A stretch of DNA of 64,000 bases from Hymenopus coronatus (GCA_030762935.1 CM060887.1:8858501-8922500); one strand, 5' to 3'; counted from the first letter of the stretch, positions 46,091 through 57,727 are shown. Notes: generated by a model not told the origin, from the letters alone. Program-made: numbers and translations.

Positions 46091-46908
46091 TTACTTTCTC
46101 TACTCGTACTGTGTACTTAGTGTAGGTATTGCATTCTACCAAAAAATTAGATACCCACATTTCACCGGAAATACGCGTATTAGGGTCCCCTGTATAGTAA
46201 AAAAAATAAATAAAAATATTTCGAGTAAAAGATCCGTGTGACTGTGAACATGATAAGTCAACAACAAGAGTGTGTAAAATACCAAGGTTCTTTTTTCGGT
46301 TTAGTGTCGTCGGAGAATGTGACAAGAAGATTTTGAGGAAAATCAGCCAACCACAAACTACTCTTAACATGGAAAAAATTAAAAAATAACTGAGTTTACT
46401 CAAAAATGGCTGTAAAGATTTTGATTAAAACACCGTATATTAAAGATATTTACATGACAAATGAACTTTATGTCTTGAATTTTCTGGGAATAGCCTCTGA
46501 AGCCTATTTATTCTGGATGAATTTTGCATAGGTAGTAAACCGTAAAGGTTAGACAAAAAGTTACTACACAAAAAATGTATATCTGGATAAAACTCGTTTT
46601 TTCGTGGAATTCACCATTTTTTAGATATTTCTTGTTATTGGTTTCAGTGTTAAAATACCTTTCTCATACGGCAACCAGTCAACTCCTGGCCACGCAAAGA
46701 AACGGATTTCTATCCCATAGCAACCACATTTTAAAACATTTGACTGTCAGTTTAGTCTAGTATATTCCCTTATTTCGTTTTACTTATAAGGAACTTAGTA
46801 ATAAGAGCGTTTCTGGTTATGTTTATCTGGATTAACATGAAATATAAGCTTATTAACAATAATTTGTACAGAGATGTAGAAAAAGTCATGTGGATGGAGC
46901 ACGTCAGA
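46091..46908 (-). repeat. PAL1 copy, full length
   Basis: ACTTTCTCTACTCG to CATGTGGATGGAGCACGTCA. T5 at 46909-46913 joins it to the next reverse copy. Confidence 0.87.
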
Positions 46909-46913
46909 TTTTT

Positions 46914-47738
46914 ACTTTCTCTAGCCCCGTATGTACAATGTATATAGGGATAGGGAAGTATGTATTCCACCCAAAAATTACATGTCGAGTTTTCACCGGA
47001 AATACATGTTTTAGGATCCCCTGGATAAAAAAAAAGCATTTCTAGAAACACGTCCATGTGTGTGTGAATCTATGAACAGCATAGCTCTAAAACGAAAAGT
47101 CCGTTAAAAACCAAACTTGTTATTTAGGTTTGACATCTTCCAAGGATACGACGCGAAGGTTTTCAAGAAAATTCTATGACTCCCACCTACCCTTTACTTG
47201 GAATTTTTGTGAAAAATTTTGATTTCCTCAAAAGTGGCTCTAACGATTTTGATTAAAATATCGTACATTAAAGATATTACTGGAAATAGCCGCTGAAAAC
47301 TAGTTTATTCTGAATGAATGTTACGGAATTTTACATAACTGCTAAACCGTAAGAGATGGACAAAAACTTACCACAAAAAAATGTAGAGCAAGTTAAAACA
47401 CGCCATTTATGTTATATGCATTTTTTTTTTTCGTCGAGTTGATTATTTTTGAGATATTCCTTCTTTTTAGTTTCAACTTTGAAAAACTTATGTTTTTTTT
47501 CTCATACAGGAGTTTGTCAACTCGTGTCCATACAAAGGAACTTCAGTCACATAGCAACCAGCTTTTGACTATCACTTTAATCTATGGTACTCCCTTATTT
47601 CGCTTGGAAGCAAGAATTAAGACTATTTCTGCTAATTTGTTCTGGATCAGCATGATGGAAATAGAAGCATAAGCTTTTTAATAATATTTTTTGCAAAGAT
47701 TTAGAGAAAGTCATGTGAATGGAACACATCAGATTTTT
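46914..47738 (-). repeat. PAL1 copy, full length, tandem with previous
   Basis: ACTTTCTCTAGCCCCG (subfamily B type hairpin) to CATGTGAATGGAACACATCA, with subfamily A sequence in its outer half, so it looks like a recombinant. Confidence 0.87.
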
Positions 47739-48394
47739 TGTATTAGAGTGTTTTAGGTACGGCCAGTATCTTGTTTGCAGTTGCGTATTTAAAGCAATAA
47801 AAAGTTTTTAATGACACGCAATACAACTGTTGTTGATGGTTTCCATGATTTGCAGGAGCTGGCTTCAAGCCCTGGGGCACCTTCATTCCACCCAGCAAAT
47901 CACATTACCTTAACTTCGCATTAGTTACTGTTATGGTTTTCGGATGAGGTTCGGAAAGAAATTGACCGCCGGGCGGGCTGTCCACATAATCTTATTTGGA
48001 ACTGCGGATTGTCATCGGCGGCTCGGTCGGCACAATCCCCACGTAATTCCTTGCGGTGTTACTCTACGCTCATTCATCATTATTAACCACCTCGGCTTGC
48101 AGCTCCTGTGTAATCAATTATATCAATGTCTTCATCCATCTAAATTTGGAGCCGTACTTGCGTTGTTTTGTCTAATTGCCTACCTGTGTCCTCTACATAT
48201 TCCAGGTCTCATGCCTTTAATTTCACATTTCCTGGAGCAGATCTCACTAATGACCTCCGTTGCTACATACTTCTGAGGAAGGGGCACGGGAATATCTTGT
48301 AATTATAAAGATGAGGAGATGATAGAGAGTTTTAATGACCGAAACAGAATTGCGAAACCTAATGAATTTACATTAATGCGAAATACAAATTAAA
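47739..48394. other. Unique DNA, unassigned
   Basis: A plus frame at 47944-48276 (110 codons) has balanced composition but no recognised domain, no clear start context and no visible splice partners. Confidence 0.4.
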
Positions 48395-48570
48395 CAATCT
48401 GATGTGTTCCATACACATGACTTTCTCTACCTATTCTGCAAAAAAATATTCTTACAAAAGCTTGTTCTTACTAATCCAAATAAAAGTAAACAGAAATGCT
48501 TTTGTTACTTATTTCTTGATATAAATAAAGGGATAAGAGAATACATTAGGTCAAAGCAGTCATGTATACC
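48395..48570 (+). repeat. PAL1 outer-end fragment
   Basis: TCTGATGTGTTCCATACACATG followed by decayed subfamily B sequence to 'gaatacattaggtcaaagcag'. Confidence 0.75.
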
Positions 48571-48912
48571 CCACATTCAAGACGTTCCGATTTTGAATCT
48601 CTTATCAGGGCAATTTCCAGATCACGATGTTTTCTCGAGTATTTATGAAATTAATCAATGATTACAAACAAATGATTTTAACTCTTATATAATTATTTTT
48701 CATTATAACGGGTATTCAAAAACTTCCTCCGCTTCTTGCTGCTGGCCACCACTCGATAAAAGGTTGGCATCCCTAGGTTTATCGCATTCGATTCCGACGG
48801 CATGTTATGATTATCGGCGTCATCAGCGGCTGCGAGCGCATCAATTGTTTATTGTACTGGTTAGTATGGTCTACTATACTGTGAGCTCTGACGTGTGCCT
48901 GAATCGAAATCA

Positions 48913-49950
48913 ATGTATTCTGCAGAGGAACGTGTGTTTCTAAACGTTTTTAATGAACGTGGAAATTATACTGAGAAAGTGAAACAAAATTTCGTTGTCA
49001 GGTTCCCTAACTCAAAACTACCGCACTATTGTGCGTGACTTAATTAATAAATTTCGGGAGTCAGGTTCCGTGCATGATGCTGTTAGAAGTGGAAGATCCA
49101 GTGTGCTAACAGAAGAAAAACTATCGGATATATCGGATAGAATGCTTAAAAGTCCACAGAAATCAATAAACAAATTGGCCCAACAATGTGATATTTCTTA
49201 CGGGTCCGCATACAAAGCAGTCAGAAAAGAACTAGGTTTGTATCCATATAAGGTATCAGTCGTCCACGAATTAAAACCCACAGGTCACGGGAAAAGAGTT
49301 CAGTATTGTGAATGGTTTCAGAGGTTTATTTTTCACCATGAAATTGACGTGTTAGATAGGACATTTTTAATGGTGAAGCTTGGTTCCACTTATCAGGATG
49401 CGTAAATTCACAAAATACGCGAGTATGGTCTACTGAAAATCCTAATGCAATTCATGAAACCCCTTTACATTCAGAGAAAATTGCTGTATGGTGTGCGATC
49501 ACTCGCACTTGAATTATTGGGTCAATTTTTTTTTCCTTAACTCAATTAATACAAATGTTTATTGCTCAGATATTCTTTTTCCATTTATTTCACAGCTAAA
49601 TGAAGATGAAGTGAACGGTGCATTTTTTCAACAAGATAACGCCACTGCTCATGCATCACATAAATCCATGGGACTGTTAGTGGAATTTTTTGGGAAAAGA
49701 CTAATTTCAAAAGGTCTGTGGCCTCCACGGTCTCCTGATCTTATCCCTCTGGATTATTTTCTTTGGGGAGCAGCTAAAGCTTTGGTCTATAAGGACAATC
49801 CAAAAACTAATGATGAGCTTATTTTTCTACATTACCTTTCATGCATGAATATGGGAACCTGGCAGTTTTTTAACCAGCGAAACGTTTCCACGATACGCTT
49901 GCGCCAGCCAATGCTACCACCAGAATTCCCGACTCTAGGGGAACCTTGGT
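48913..49950 (+). pseudogene. Tc1/mariner (IS630-type) transposase, inactivated
   Basis: Starts MYSAEERVFLNVFNERGNYT, a DUF4817-like N-terminal helix-turn-helix seen in many insect transposases of this type. After a frameshift it continues NYRTIVRDLINKFRESGSVH, RSGRSSVLTEEK and YKVSVVHELKPTG (49003-49404). The first catalytic site reads NGEAWFHLSG where the family has a DEAW-type Asp, so it is lost. A third frame has VWSTENPNAIHETPLHSEKI and VWCAITRT, then a stop. The end keeps FFQQDNATAH (second Asp) and PRSPDLIPLDYFLWG (third Asp), 38 residues apart. At least two frameshifts plus stops. Terminal repeats were not identified with confidence. Confidence 0.88.
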
Positions 49951-50043
49951 AACACGGGAGGTGCGGAGCGACTTCTCGATAACTCGTTATTAATTTTACT
50001 TATAGCTATCAATTGATTATGCAAATATCCTATGTCTTCCTGA

Positions 50044-50171
50044 CAGAACAAATTTCGAGTAATTTTAAGCTCCTTGCACACCGAGATCATTTGAGTATCA
50101 TTTCATCAATTTCATGTACCGTCCGGATGACCAACCAGGTTAAACAATGTTAAACGAAAAAAAAACAAAAA
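50044..50171 (+). mobile_element. SINE-B 3' part
   Basis: 'gagtaattttaagctccttg', 'gatcatttgagtatcatttc' and 'accaaccaggttaaac', then an A-rich tail. Head and first half are missing. Confidence 0.78.
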
Positions 50172-50249
50172 CATTTAACAGCAGGTCCCTATGTGAATAC
50201 CTAGAAATTCGGTTCTCTTTGATAAACAGGTAGTAAAAGAATAGAAAAA

Positions 50250-51090
50250 AACTGATGTATTCCATTCACATTACTTTCTCTACGTTTCTGCAACAAAATA
50301 TTGTTAAAAGCTTATTGTTCTATTTACTTAATGCTAATCGAATAAAATAGCAAAAATAGTATTATTACTTGCTTTCTTATAAGTAGAAGCGCAATAAGGG
50401 AGTACCGTAGGTTAAAGTGATAGTCAAAAGCTGGTTGCCATGTGACTGAAGGTCCTTTGTTTGTATGGACAGGAGTTGACAAAGTCCTGTGTGAGAAAAG
50501 TATATTTTTAAAGCTGAAACCATAAACAAGGAATATCTCAAAACGATCAACTCCATGAAAAAAATACATTAACATAAATTGGGTGTTTTAGAGTACTCTA
50601 CATTTTTTGTGTGGTAAGTTTTTCTCCATCTCTTACGGTTTAGCAGTTATGCAAAATTCCGTAAAATTCACTCAGAATAAAGTAAGTCTTCAGAGGCTAT
50701 TCCCAGAAAATTCAAGATATGCATTTTATTTGTCAGGTAAATATCTTTAATGTGTGATATTTTCATCAATTTCGTTAGAACAAGTTTTGAGATAATCAAA
50801 ATTTACGACAAAAATTCCATGTAAAGGGCAGTTTGGAGTGGGGGGAGTTTTCTCAAAACCTTCGTGTCGCATCGCTGAAAATACTAAACTTAAATAGCAA
50901 GTTTATATTTTACCGACTTTTCTTTTTTGAGTATTCGTGTTCACAGACACAGGACCTTTTTCTGAAAATACTTTTTTGGATACAGGGGACTAAAACATAT
51001 ATTTCCTGTGAAATCTCGGTATCGAGTTTTTGGGCGGAGTGCAATACCTTCTCTATACCCTATGTACATAGTACGTGTAGAGAAAGTAAA
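50250..51090 (+). repeat. PAL1 copy, full length
   Basis: CTGATGTATTCCATTCACATT to GTGTAGAGAAAGT, with the hairpin intact and the AC stretch contracted to ACAGACACAGG. Confidence 0.9.
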
Positions 51091-51330
51091 AGGAATGACA
51101 AATTTCTGTTTAAGAAAACCCTGTCTTTAAAACTGAAACGTATAAGCTATTCCATTGCTTGGAACAACACAAAAAATGTTGGTGACATAAATTATGTGTT
51201 TCAAGAGATCTACTTTCATTCAAAATACATCCGGAATGAAAGATCTTCAGTGACTATTCCCAGAAAATTTGTCATGTAAATACGTTTAATGTGCGCTATT
51301 TTAATCAAAATCGTTAGTCATTTTTAGTCG
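51091..51330 (+). repeat. PAL1 internal fragment
   Basis: Decayed 'gacataaattatgtgttt', 'cattcaaaatacatccgg' and 'tttaatcaaaatcgttag' blocks with deletions between them. Confidence 0.65.
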
Positions 51331-52139
51331 AATATTATAAGGATCTAATTCATTTTGGTATTTAACGTAAAGATCGTAAATTTTACACTATTGTTTTATT
51401 ATTATTATTATTATTATTATAATCCCAAGTAAAATAATTGTTGTGTGCTTGGAAACTAATGGGGTAACATTTGGCTGTAGTTATGTCAGGTTTCTCTTTT
51501 TTATTTAAAAAACACTGCAATTTTAGGGCAAAAATAGTATACATTTTTACAATATAAAACATTGTTGATTACTTGTCATTTATGGTTGAAAGTTAGTACA
51601 ACTGTATTTGTGTAGTTACGCTTAAAACAAGTGGAACTTATAGGTACAAAGGGTTAAGGCTCATCGCTAAATTTCCAGAAACTCACAAGGAAGGAAAGCA
51701 GTAGCAAACAGACTGTGAAGTAAAGTAGGGTATACTCCATTTATGGTGGCTAAAGGTCAACACAGCAGCTGTTGCATACGAGACTTCTATTGTATGCTTC
51801 CAATAATTGCCTTCTTATGTTGAGTAACCGCTCAACTTAGTTTTTTTGTGTATCATGAGGCGATTGTTCTTTCCCGCGAAGAAAACGCATTGTTTCGCGT
51901 GTTGCGAACCCTAGCGGCGACTCCGCGACACAGCGTTCACTTATTGTTTACGCAACAAGCCGGAGCTGATGGAGCCTTTGTTATCAAACATAAAACATTT
52001 GCCAGCGTGTCTTGATATAAGCAACTGTGAAATCACGTTCCAAAAGATTCCGAGAAATGTTCACTGGCTGTTCAGCAAGAAAAACGTCTACGATTTCAAT
52101 ACTTTATCATGGTGCTTACTTTGTGTTGTTTATTTCCCC
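51331..52139. other. Unique DNA with (TTA)n
   Basis: (ATT)n lies at 51396-51422. The region 51850-52110 has balanced composition. No recognised gene. Confidence 0.4.
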
Positions 52140-52205
52140 ATAGCAGATGGAAAAGGGCATTCTATTCCACCAAAAATTCGATACCGATTTTTCAGCGGAA
52201 ATACG
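52140..52205 (-). repeat. PAL1 fragment
   Basis: 'ggcattctattccaccaaaaattcgataccg' block only, cut by a mariner-like end. Confidence 0.65.
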
Positions 52206-52274
52206 AGGGTCATCCAGAATGTGACAGACGATTTCACATAACTAAACAATACTGAAAGTTATCAACACGAAACT
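52206..52274 (+). mobile_element. mariner-like terminal fragment
   Basis: GGGTCATCCAGAATGTGACA followed by 'cataactaaacaatactgaaag' and 'atcaacacgaaacttta'. The same order of blocks occurs at 39148-39195 and, reversed, at 41640-41735. It looks like a solo element end. Confidence 0.45.
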
Positions 52275-52397
52275 TTATGTACATAGTGTATATGAGAAGG
52301 TATTGCATTGCACCCAAAAATTCGATACCGAGATTTCACCGGAAATATATGTTTTAGGGTCCCCTGTATAAAAAATAGCATTTTCAGAAAAAGATCC

Positions 52398-52452
<55 letters not shown>

Positions 52453-53113
52453 CACGATAACTCAAGAACGAAAAGTCGGTAAAATACCAAACTTCGTATT
52501 TAAGTTTAGTATCTTCCAGGGATGCGACGAAAATTTTTAGAAAAATCCCACCACCTTAAAGTCCCCTTTACATGGAACTTTTTTCGAAAATTTTAAATTT
52601 CTCAAAATGGCTCTAACGATTTTGATTAAAATATCGCATATTAAAGATATTTACCTGACAAATAAAATGCATATCTTGAATTCTCTGGGAATAGCCTGTG
52701 AAGACTATTTTATTCTGAATCAATTTTAAAGAATTTTGAATAACTGCTAAACTATAAGAGATAGAGAAAAACTTTGTATATACAAAAATTGTTGATCTTG
52801 TTAAACTACAGAAGCTATGTTGCATGGATTTTTTTCTTGTAGTTGATCGTTTTTGAGATATTCCTTTGATTTTGGTTTCGCTTTTAAAAAGTGGAACAAA
52901 GGAACTTCAGTCACATAGCAACCAGCTTTTGACTATCAATTTAACCTATGGTACTCCCTTATTTCCCTTCTACTTGCAAGGAAGCAAGTAATAAGGCTAT
53001 TTTTGCCTATTTTTTCTCGATTAGCATTAAGTAAATAGAAGAATAAGCATTTTAACAATAATTTGTTGCAGAGATGTAGAGAAAATCACGTGAATGGATC
53101 ACGTCAGATATTT
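52275..53113 (-). repeat. PAL1 copy, near full length
   Basis: Starts within the hairpin (TATGTACATAGTGTATATG) and ends CACGTGAATGGATCACGTCA. (GT)25 at 52401-52450 is the longest in the window. Confidence 0.88.
52401..52450. repeat. (GT)n microsatellite inside PAL1
   Basis: 25 uninterrupted GT units at the usual PAL1 position. Confidence 0.97.
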
Positions 53114-53485
53114 TTATGATATGGAAGTATGTATATTTACCTTGGCCTTTACAAGGATAACGTGTATAGGATATAATTATAGAAGAGAAAGCTGTAGCGA
53201 CCAATATTCTAATGAGCAGTGTGCGGCAGATCATACATAATCCCTGCCTTCAGCTCTTAGACATTCCATCCATCAGGTATTTAAACTCTTTACCGTTAAC
53301 CGCCTATTTATTCATTCTTTCAAGCATCTCTGCCTTTGCTGTCCCCTCAGCGAGAAGTTGCAGTCAATGACCAGGTTAACAGTCATCAAATTTGCCTAAT
53401 TTAGCATTCTAGCGAAAGGAGAGTTATACATTTATGATCTATGGAATAATATTTTAGGAAAATTCAATAGATACCAAAAAAAATC
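53114..53485. other. Unique DNA, unassigned
   Basis: Nothing recognised. Confidence 0.4.
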
Positions 53486-54975
53486 TGATGAATTCCATCC
53501 ACATGACTTTTTCTACATCCCTGCAACAAATCATTGTTAAAAAGCTTAAGTTTCTCTTTAATTCATACCAATCGAGAAAAAATTAGCAGAAATAGTCTTA
53601 GTACTTGTTTCCTTGTAATTAGAAGCAAAATAAGGGAGTACCATAGGTTAAAGTGAAAGCCAAAAGCTGGCTGTTATGTGACTGAAGTTCCTCTGTTTGT
53701 ATGGACGGGAGTTGAAAAATTCCTGTATGAGAAAAGTATGTTTTTACTTTCTCCATACGCACTATGTACATAGTGTATAGAGAAAGTATTGCACTCCACC
53801 AAAAAATTCGATACCGAGATTTCACCGGAAATATATGTTTTAGGGTCCCCAATATCCAAAAAAAGCATTTTCACAAAAAGGTCCGTGTGTGTGTGTCCGT
53901 GTGTCTGTGAACACGATAACTCGAAAACGAAAAGTCGGTAAAATACCAAACTTGGTACTTAAGTTTAGTATCCTCCAGGGATGCAACACGAAGATTATGA
54001 GAAAAATCCCCCCACACCCAACTACCCTTTACATGGAACTTTTTTCGAAAATTTTGATTTTCTCAAAAATGGCTCTAATGATTTTGATTAAAATTTCGTA
54101 TATTAAACATATTTACCTGACAAATAAAATTTATACTTTGAATTTTCTGGGAATAGCCTCTGAAGAGTAGTTTATTCTGGATGAATTTTACCAAATTTTG
54201 AATAACTGCTAAACCATAAGAGATGGACAAAAACTTACTCCACAAAAAATGTAGAGCACATTAAAACACACAATTTATGTTATATTCATTTTTTTCGTGG
54301 AGTTCTTCGTTTTTGGGACATTCCTTATTTTTTGTTTCTGCTATGAAAAACATACTTTTCTGATACAGGAAATCGTCAACTCCTATCCATATAAACAAAG
54401 GAACTTCATTGACATAGCCATCAGCTTTTGACTATCACTTTAACCTACGGTTGTCCTTTATTTCGCTTCTGCTTACAAGGAAGCGAGTAATTAGACTATT
54501 TCTGCTAATTTTTTCTGATTAGCATAAAGTAAATAGAAGTATAAGCTTTTTAAGAATTATTTATTGCAGGGATATGGAGAAAGTCATGTGAATGGTACAC
54601 ATCAGCTTTTTTAAAGGTGAAACCAAAAAGCAAGGAATGTCTAAAAACGATCAACTCCATGAAAAAAATGCATAAAGTGTGGTACATTTTTTTGTGTGGT
54701 AAGCTTTTTTTCCATCTCTTACGGTTTAGCAGTTATGCAAGATTCCGTAAAATTCATCCAGAATAAAGTAGTCTTCAGAGCCTATTCCCAGAAAATTTAA
54801 GATATACATTTTATTTGTCAGGTAAATATCTTTAATACATTATATTTTAATCGTTAGAGGCATTTTTTAGAAAATAAACATTTTCGAAAAGTTTTTCATG
54901 TGAAGAGTAGTTGGGGTGGGGGGATTTTTCTCAAAATCTTCGTGTCGCATCCCTGGAAGATACTAAACTTAAATA
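53486..54975 (+). repeat. PAL1 copy split by a nested reverse copy
   Basis: The left part 53486-53743 runs from CTGATGAATTCCATCCACATG to 'gagaaaagtatg'. The right part 54613-54975 resumes 'aaaggtgaaaccaaaaagcaagg' and ends at 'gaagatactaaactta', before the GT block. The join is exact once the insert is removed. Confidence 0.88.
53744..54612 (-). repeat. PAL1 copy nested in another PAL1
   Basis: ACTTTCTCCATACG to CATGTGAATGGTACACATCAGC, flanked by T5 on the left and T6 on the right. Uninterrupted sister copies have about five T here. Confidence 0.9.
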
Positions 54976-55249
54976 AACTATTCTAGTTTTGTGGAATATA
55001 GCAATGGTCTCTGAGGTTTGTCCTGTTAAAGATAAGGGTCTTCAACAGGACGAGCTCCAATTCAACTGAATAAAACTACAATAAAGTTATAACTAAAATT
55101 CAAAATATAAATTGATTAACTGGGTAATATTGTAATCCTATGTTAATCCGGAGACCGTGTAATTTATTTGCAAATCAAAAGTAAAATATGTAGTATATTT
55201 TAATACCTACACGTTTGTGAACTTGCTGACTCAGCATAATCTGGGAGGG

Positions 55250-55530
55250 AAATTAGTAAATGCTACTACTAGTAAATACTAGGGCTAAGTATATACTACG
55301 ATTTTTTCCGGGTGACCTAGCATTTGCTACCTGCTTTTACTAAAAGGTTATTCACTTCGTTTTAGCAAGTTCTAAAGCTAACTAGTATTTTACTAGCTAG
55401 CATTTACTTCTTTTATTCACTTCACTCACTAGGTAGTTTAGTATTACCTAATGTTTAATCACCAGTTATGACTAGTAAATGCTAGTTCCCGGAAAAAGCT
55501 TAGGTTTTACTACGCTTAGCATACACTTAA
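55250..55530. mobile_element. MITE-like inverted-repeat block
   Basis: TTTTTCCGGGTGACCTAGCATTTGCTA (about 55299-55325) reappears on the minus strand at about 55460-55495 as TTTTTCCGGGAACTAGCATT. Variants of CTAGTAAATGCTA/TAGCATTTACTAG occur in both orientations throughout. It has no coding capacity. The layout is that of a small foldback or MITE element, but I see no certain target duplication. Confidence 0.5.
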
Positions 55531-55589
55531 GTTATTATTCACAACGAACTATAGAAAATGCTTCAAAACTGGGTAGTACAAGCAAATGC

Positions 55590-56480
55590 ATCTTTTTATA
55601 CACTTCACCAATTCACACGATTTCCTGTGCATCTCTGTAACAAATTATTGTTTAAAGCTTATTATTCTATGTACTTAATGCTAATCGAGATAAACATTAA
55701 CAGAAATAGTCTTATTACTTGCTTACTTGTAATGCACTAGGCTAAAGTGACAGTCAAGTCTTTTAAAAGCTGCTTGCTATGTAATTGAAATCCGCTTCTT
55801 TTCATTACCAGGAATTAAGAAATACTTTTAAATCTGAAACCGTTAATAATAAATATCTCTCAAATGGTCAATTCCCCAAAAAACGTCGCCCTGCGTGATG
55901 TAATGGTTACCCAAGGTCGCGGTTTCAAACCCGGTGGAAGACGATGGATTTTTCGGATGTAAAAATCCTTAGCATGGCTTCCTTCGGAAAGGAAGTAAAG
56001 CCGTTGGTCCCGTGTCGTAGATTTACGGCACGTAAAAGAACCTCAAGCCTGATAGAGAGGTCTCTGAGCAAAATTAAACGGTCTTTCACGCCCAGTATAG
56101 AATGGGACGCTGAGAACCACAGCAGTTAAAGAGCGTCCATAAATAACACGCCATATACATTTTTTTGAAAATATATATTACATAAATTGTGTGTTTAAAC
56201 GTGATCTACATTTTTTGTGTTTTAAGTTTTGGTCTATCTCTGTTTATCAGTTATGCGAAATTCAGCAAAAGTCATCTACAATGAGCAGCTCTTTAAAGGT
56301 TATTTCCGGAAATTTTAAGATGTACTTTTATTTATCAAATAAATATATTTAATATACGGTATTTTAATCAAAATCATTAGATCCATTTTTGAAAAGATGG
56401 AACATGTCTGAAAATGTATATCATGTAAAGTGAATTTTGGGATGAGGGGACTTTCCTAAAAATCTCCATGTCGCATCTTT
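55590..56480 (+). repeat. PAL1 copy, subfamily B, split by SINE-A
   Basis: The decayed outer end 'cttcaccaattcacacgattt' runs to 'caattccccaaaaaa'. After the SINE it resumes 'ttacataaattgtgtgttt' and runs to 'catgtcgcatctttg', where another PAL1 copy starts. Confidence 0.78.
55885..56166 (+). mobile_element. SINE-A copy, full length
   Basis: The tRNA-like head GTCGCCCTGCGTGATGTAAT, continuing GGTTACC, has the A-box region. GCGGTTTCAAACCC is the B box. The body 'ggaagtaaagccgttggtcc' through GAGCGTCCATAAATAACACG is followed by 'ccatatacatttttttg'. It is inserted within a PAL1 copy, so this SINE moved after that PAL1 did. The target duplication is blurred by the A/T-rich site. Confidence 0.88.
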
Positions 56481-56481
56481 G

Positions 56482-57305
56482 AAAAATCTGATGTGTTCCA
56501 TTCACATGACTTTCTCCACATTTCTGCAACAAATTTTCAAAAAGCTTATACTTCTATTTACTTAACGATAATCGAGAAAAAAATAGCAGAAGTAGTCTTA
56601 TTATTTGCTTCTTTATAAGTAGAAGTGAAATAAGGGAGGGCCACTGATTAAAGTGATAGTCAAAAGCTGGTTGCTATGTGGCTGAAGTTCCTTTGTTTGT
56701 ATGGACAGGAGTTGACAAATTCCGAATGAGAAAAGTATGTTTTTAAAACTGAAACCAATGACAAGAAATATGTAAAAAACGACCAACTCCACGAAAAAAA
56801 TGTATATAAAATAATTTGTGGCTTTAGCGTGCTCTACATTGTTTGTGTTAAGTTTTTGTCCATCTCTTACGGTTTAGCAGCTATGCAAATTTCCGTAAAA
56901 TTCATCCAGAATAAAGTAGTTTTCAGAGGTTTTTCCCAGAAAATTCAAGATATACATTTTACTATAGGCAAATAACCTTCATATACAATACTTTAATCAA
57001 GATCGTTAGAGCCATTTATGAGAAAATCTAAATTTTCGAAAAAAATTGTATGTAAAGGGTGGTTGGAAGTGGAGGAGTTTTCTTGAAAATCTTCGTGTCG
57101 CATTCTTGGGAGATACCAAACTTAAATACCAATGTTTGGTATTCATCGGTCTCTTCGTTTTTGAGCTATGCTGTCCACAGACACACAGACACACACACGG
57201 ACTTTTTTTTCTAAAAATGCTCTTATTTTGATTCAGGGGACCCAAAACATGTATTTCCGGTGAAAAATCTGTATCGAATTTTTGGGTGCAATGTAATGGC
57301 CAATG
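56482..57305 (+). repeat. PAL1 copy, hairpin missing
   Basis: TCTGATGTGTTCCATTCACA to 'gaatttttgggtgcaatgtaatgg'. Confidence 0.88.
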
Positions 57306-57320
57306 TAAAGGCATTGGAGA

Positions 57321-57638
57321 GCATTTTGTGTTGTCACTTAGAATAGAATTTTAGTAGAAGATTCCACCCAGTGGGCCCAGTCTCCATAAGTGGTACATTT
57401 ACTTCAAAACGAGGGGATGCATCTGTAAGCGAAAGTTAACCGGTCATCCATTAGTAAGTGAAGCAAATGTGGACCGTGTGAGAAAGAGTTCAACACAGAA
57501 AGCCTGAAGAAAATTAAACGCTCTCCAACAGTCACAGATATTGGGCCCACTGGATGCATCAACACCAAATTTTCTTCTAAAATTGTGTTATCCAGTGACA
57601 ACAGACTGGGATATGTGATAATCTAGCACACAAAATGC
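57321..57638 (+). mobile_element. Internally deleted Tc1/mariner (IS630-type) derivative
   Basis: GCATTTTGTG at 57321-57330 is matched by its reverse complement at 57629-57638. Further inward, GTTGTCACT, ATTTTAGTAGAAGATT and CCAGTGGGCCCA also have inverted partners, giving long inverted ends of roughly 80-100 bases with indels. The plus-strand centre encodes FTSKRGCICKRKLTGHPLVS then EANVDRVRKSSTQKA, resembling the 'K…GRPxVSEExVxRVRxxFxRSPxKS' helix-turn-helix linker of insect IS630-type transposases. It is a non-autonomous deletion product holding about 45 transposase codons. Confidence 0.68.
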
Positions 57639-57727
57639 CCTTATTGCAGTTATTTTTGTGTTATATAGTTTCCTAACAACTAAATTAATACATATGATGC
57701 AGGTTTACCAACATGTTATGTATGTGA

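Noticed and set aside
47944..48276. 110-codon plus-strand frame with hydrophobic stretches
   Set aside because: No recognised family and no supporting context. Left inside an unassigned stretch.
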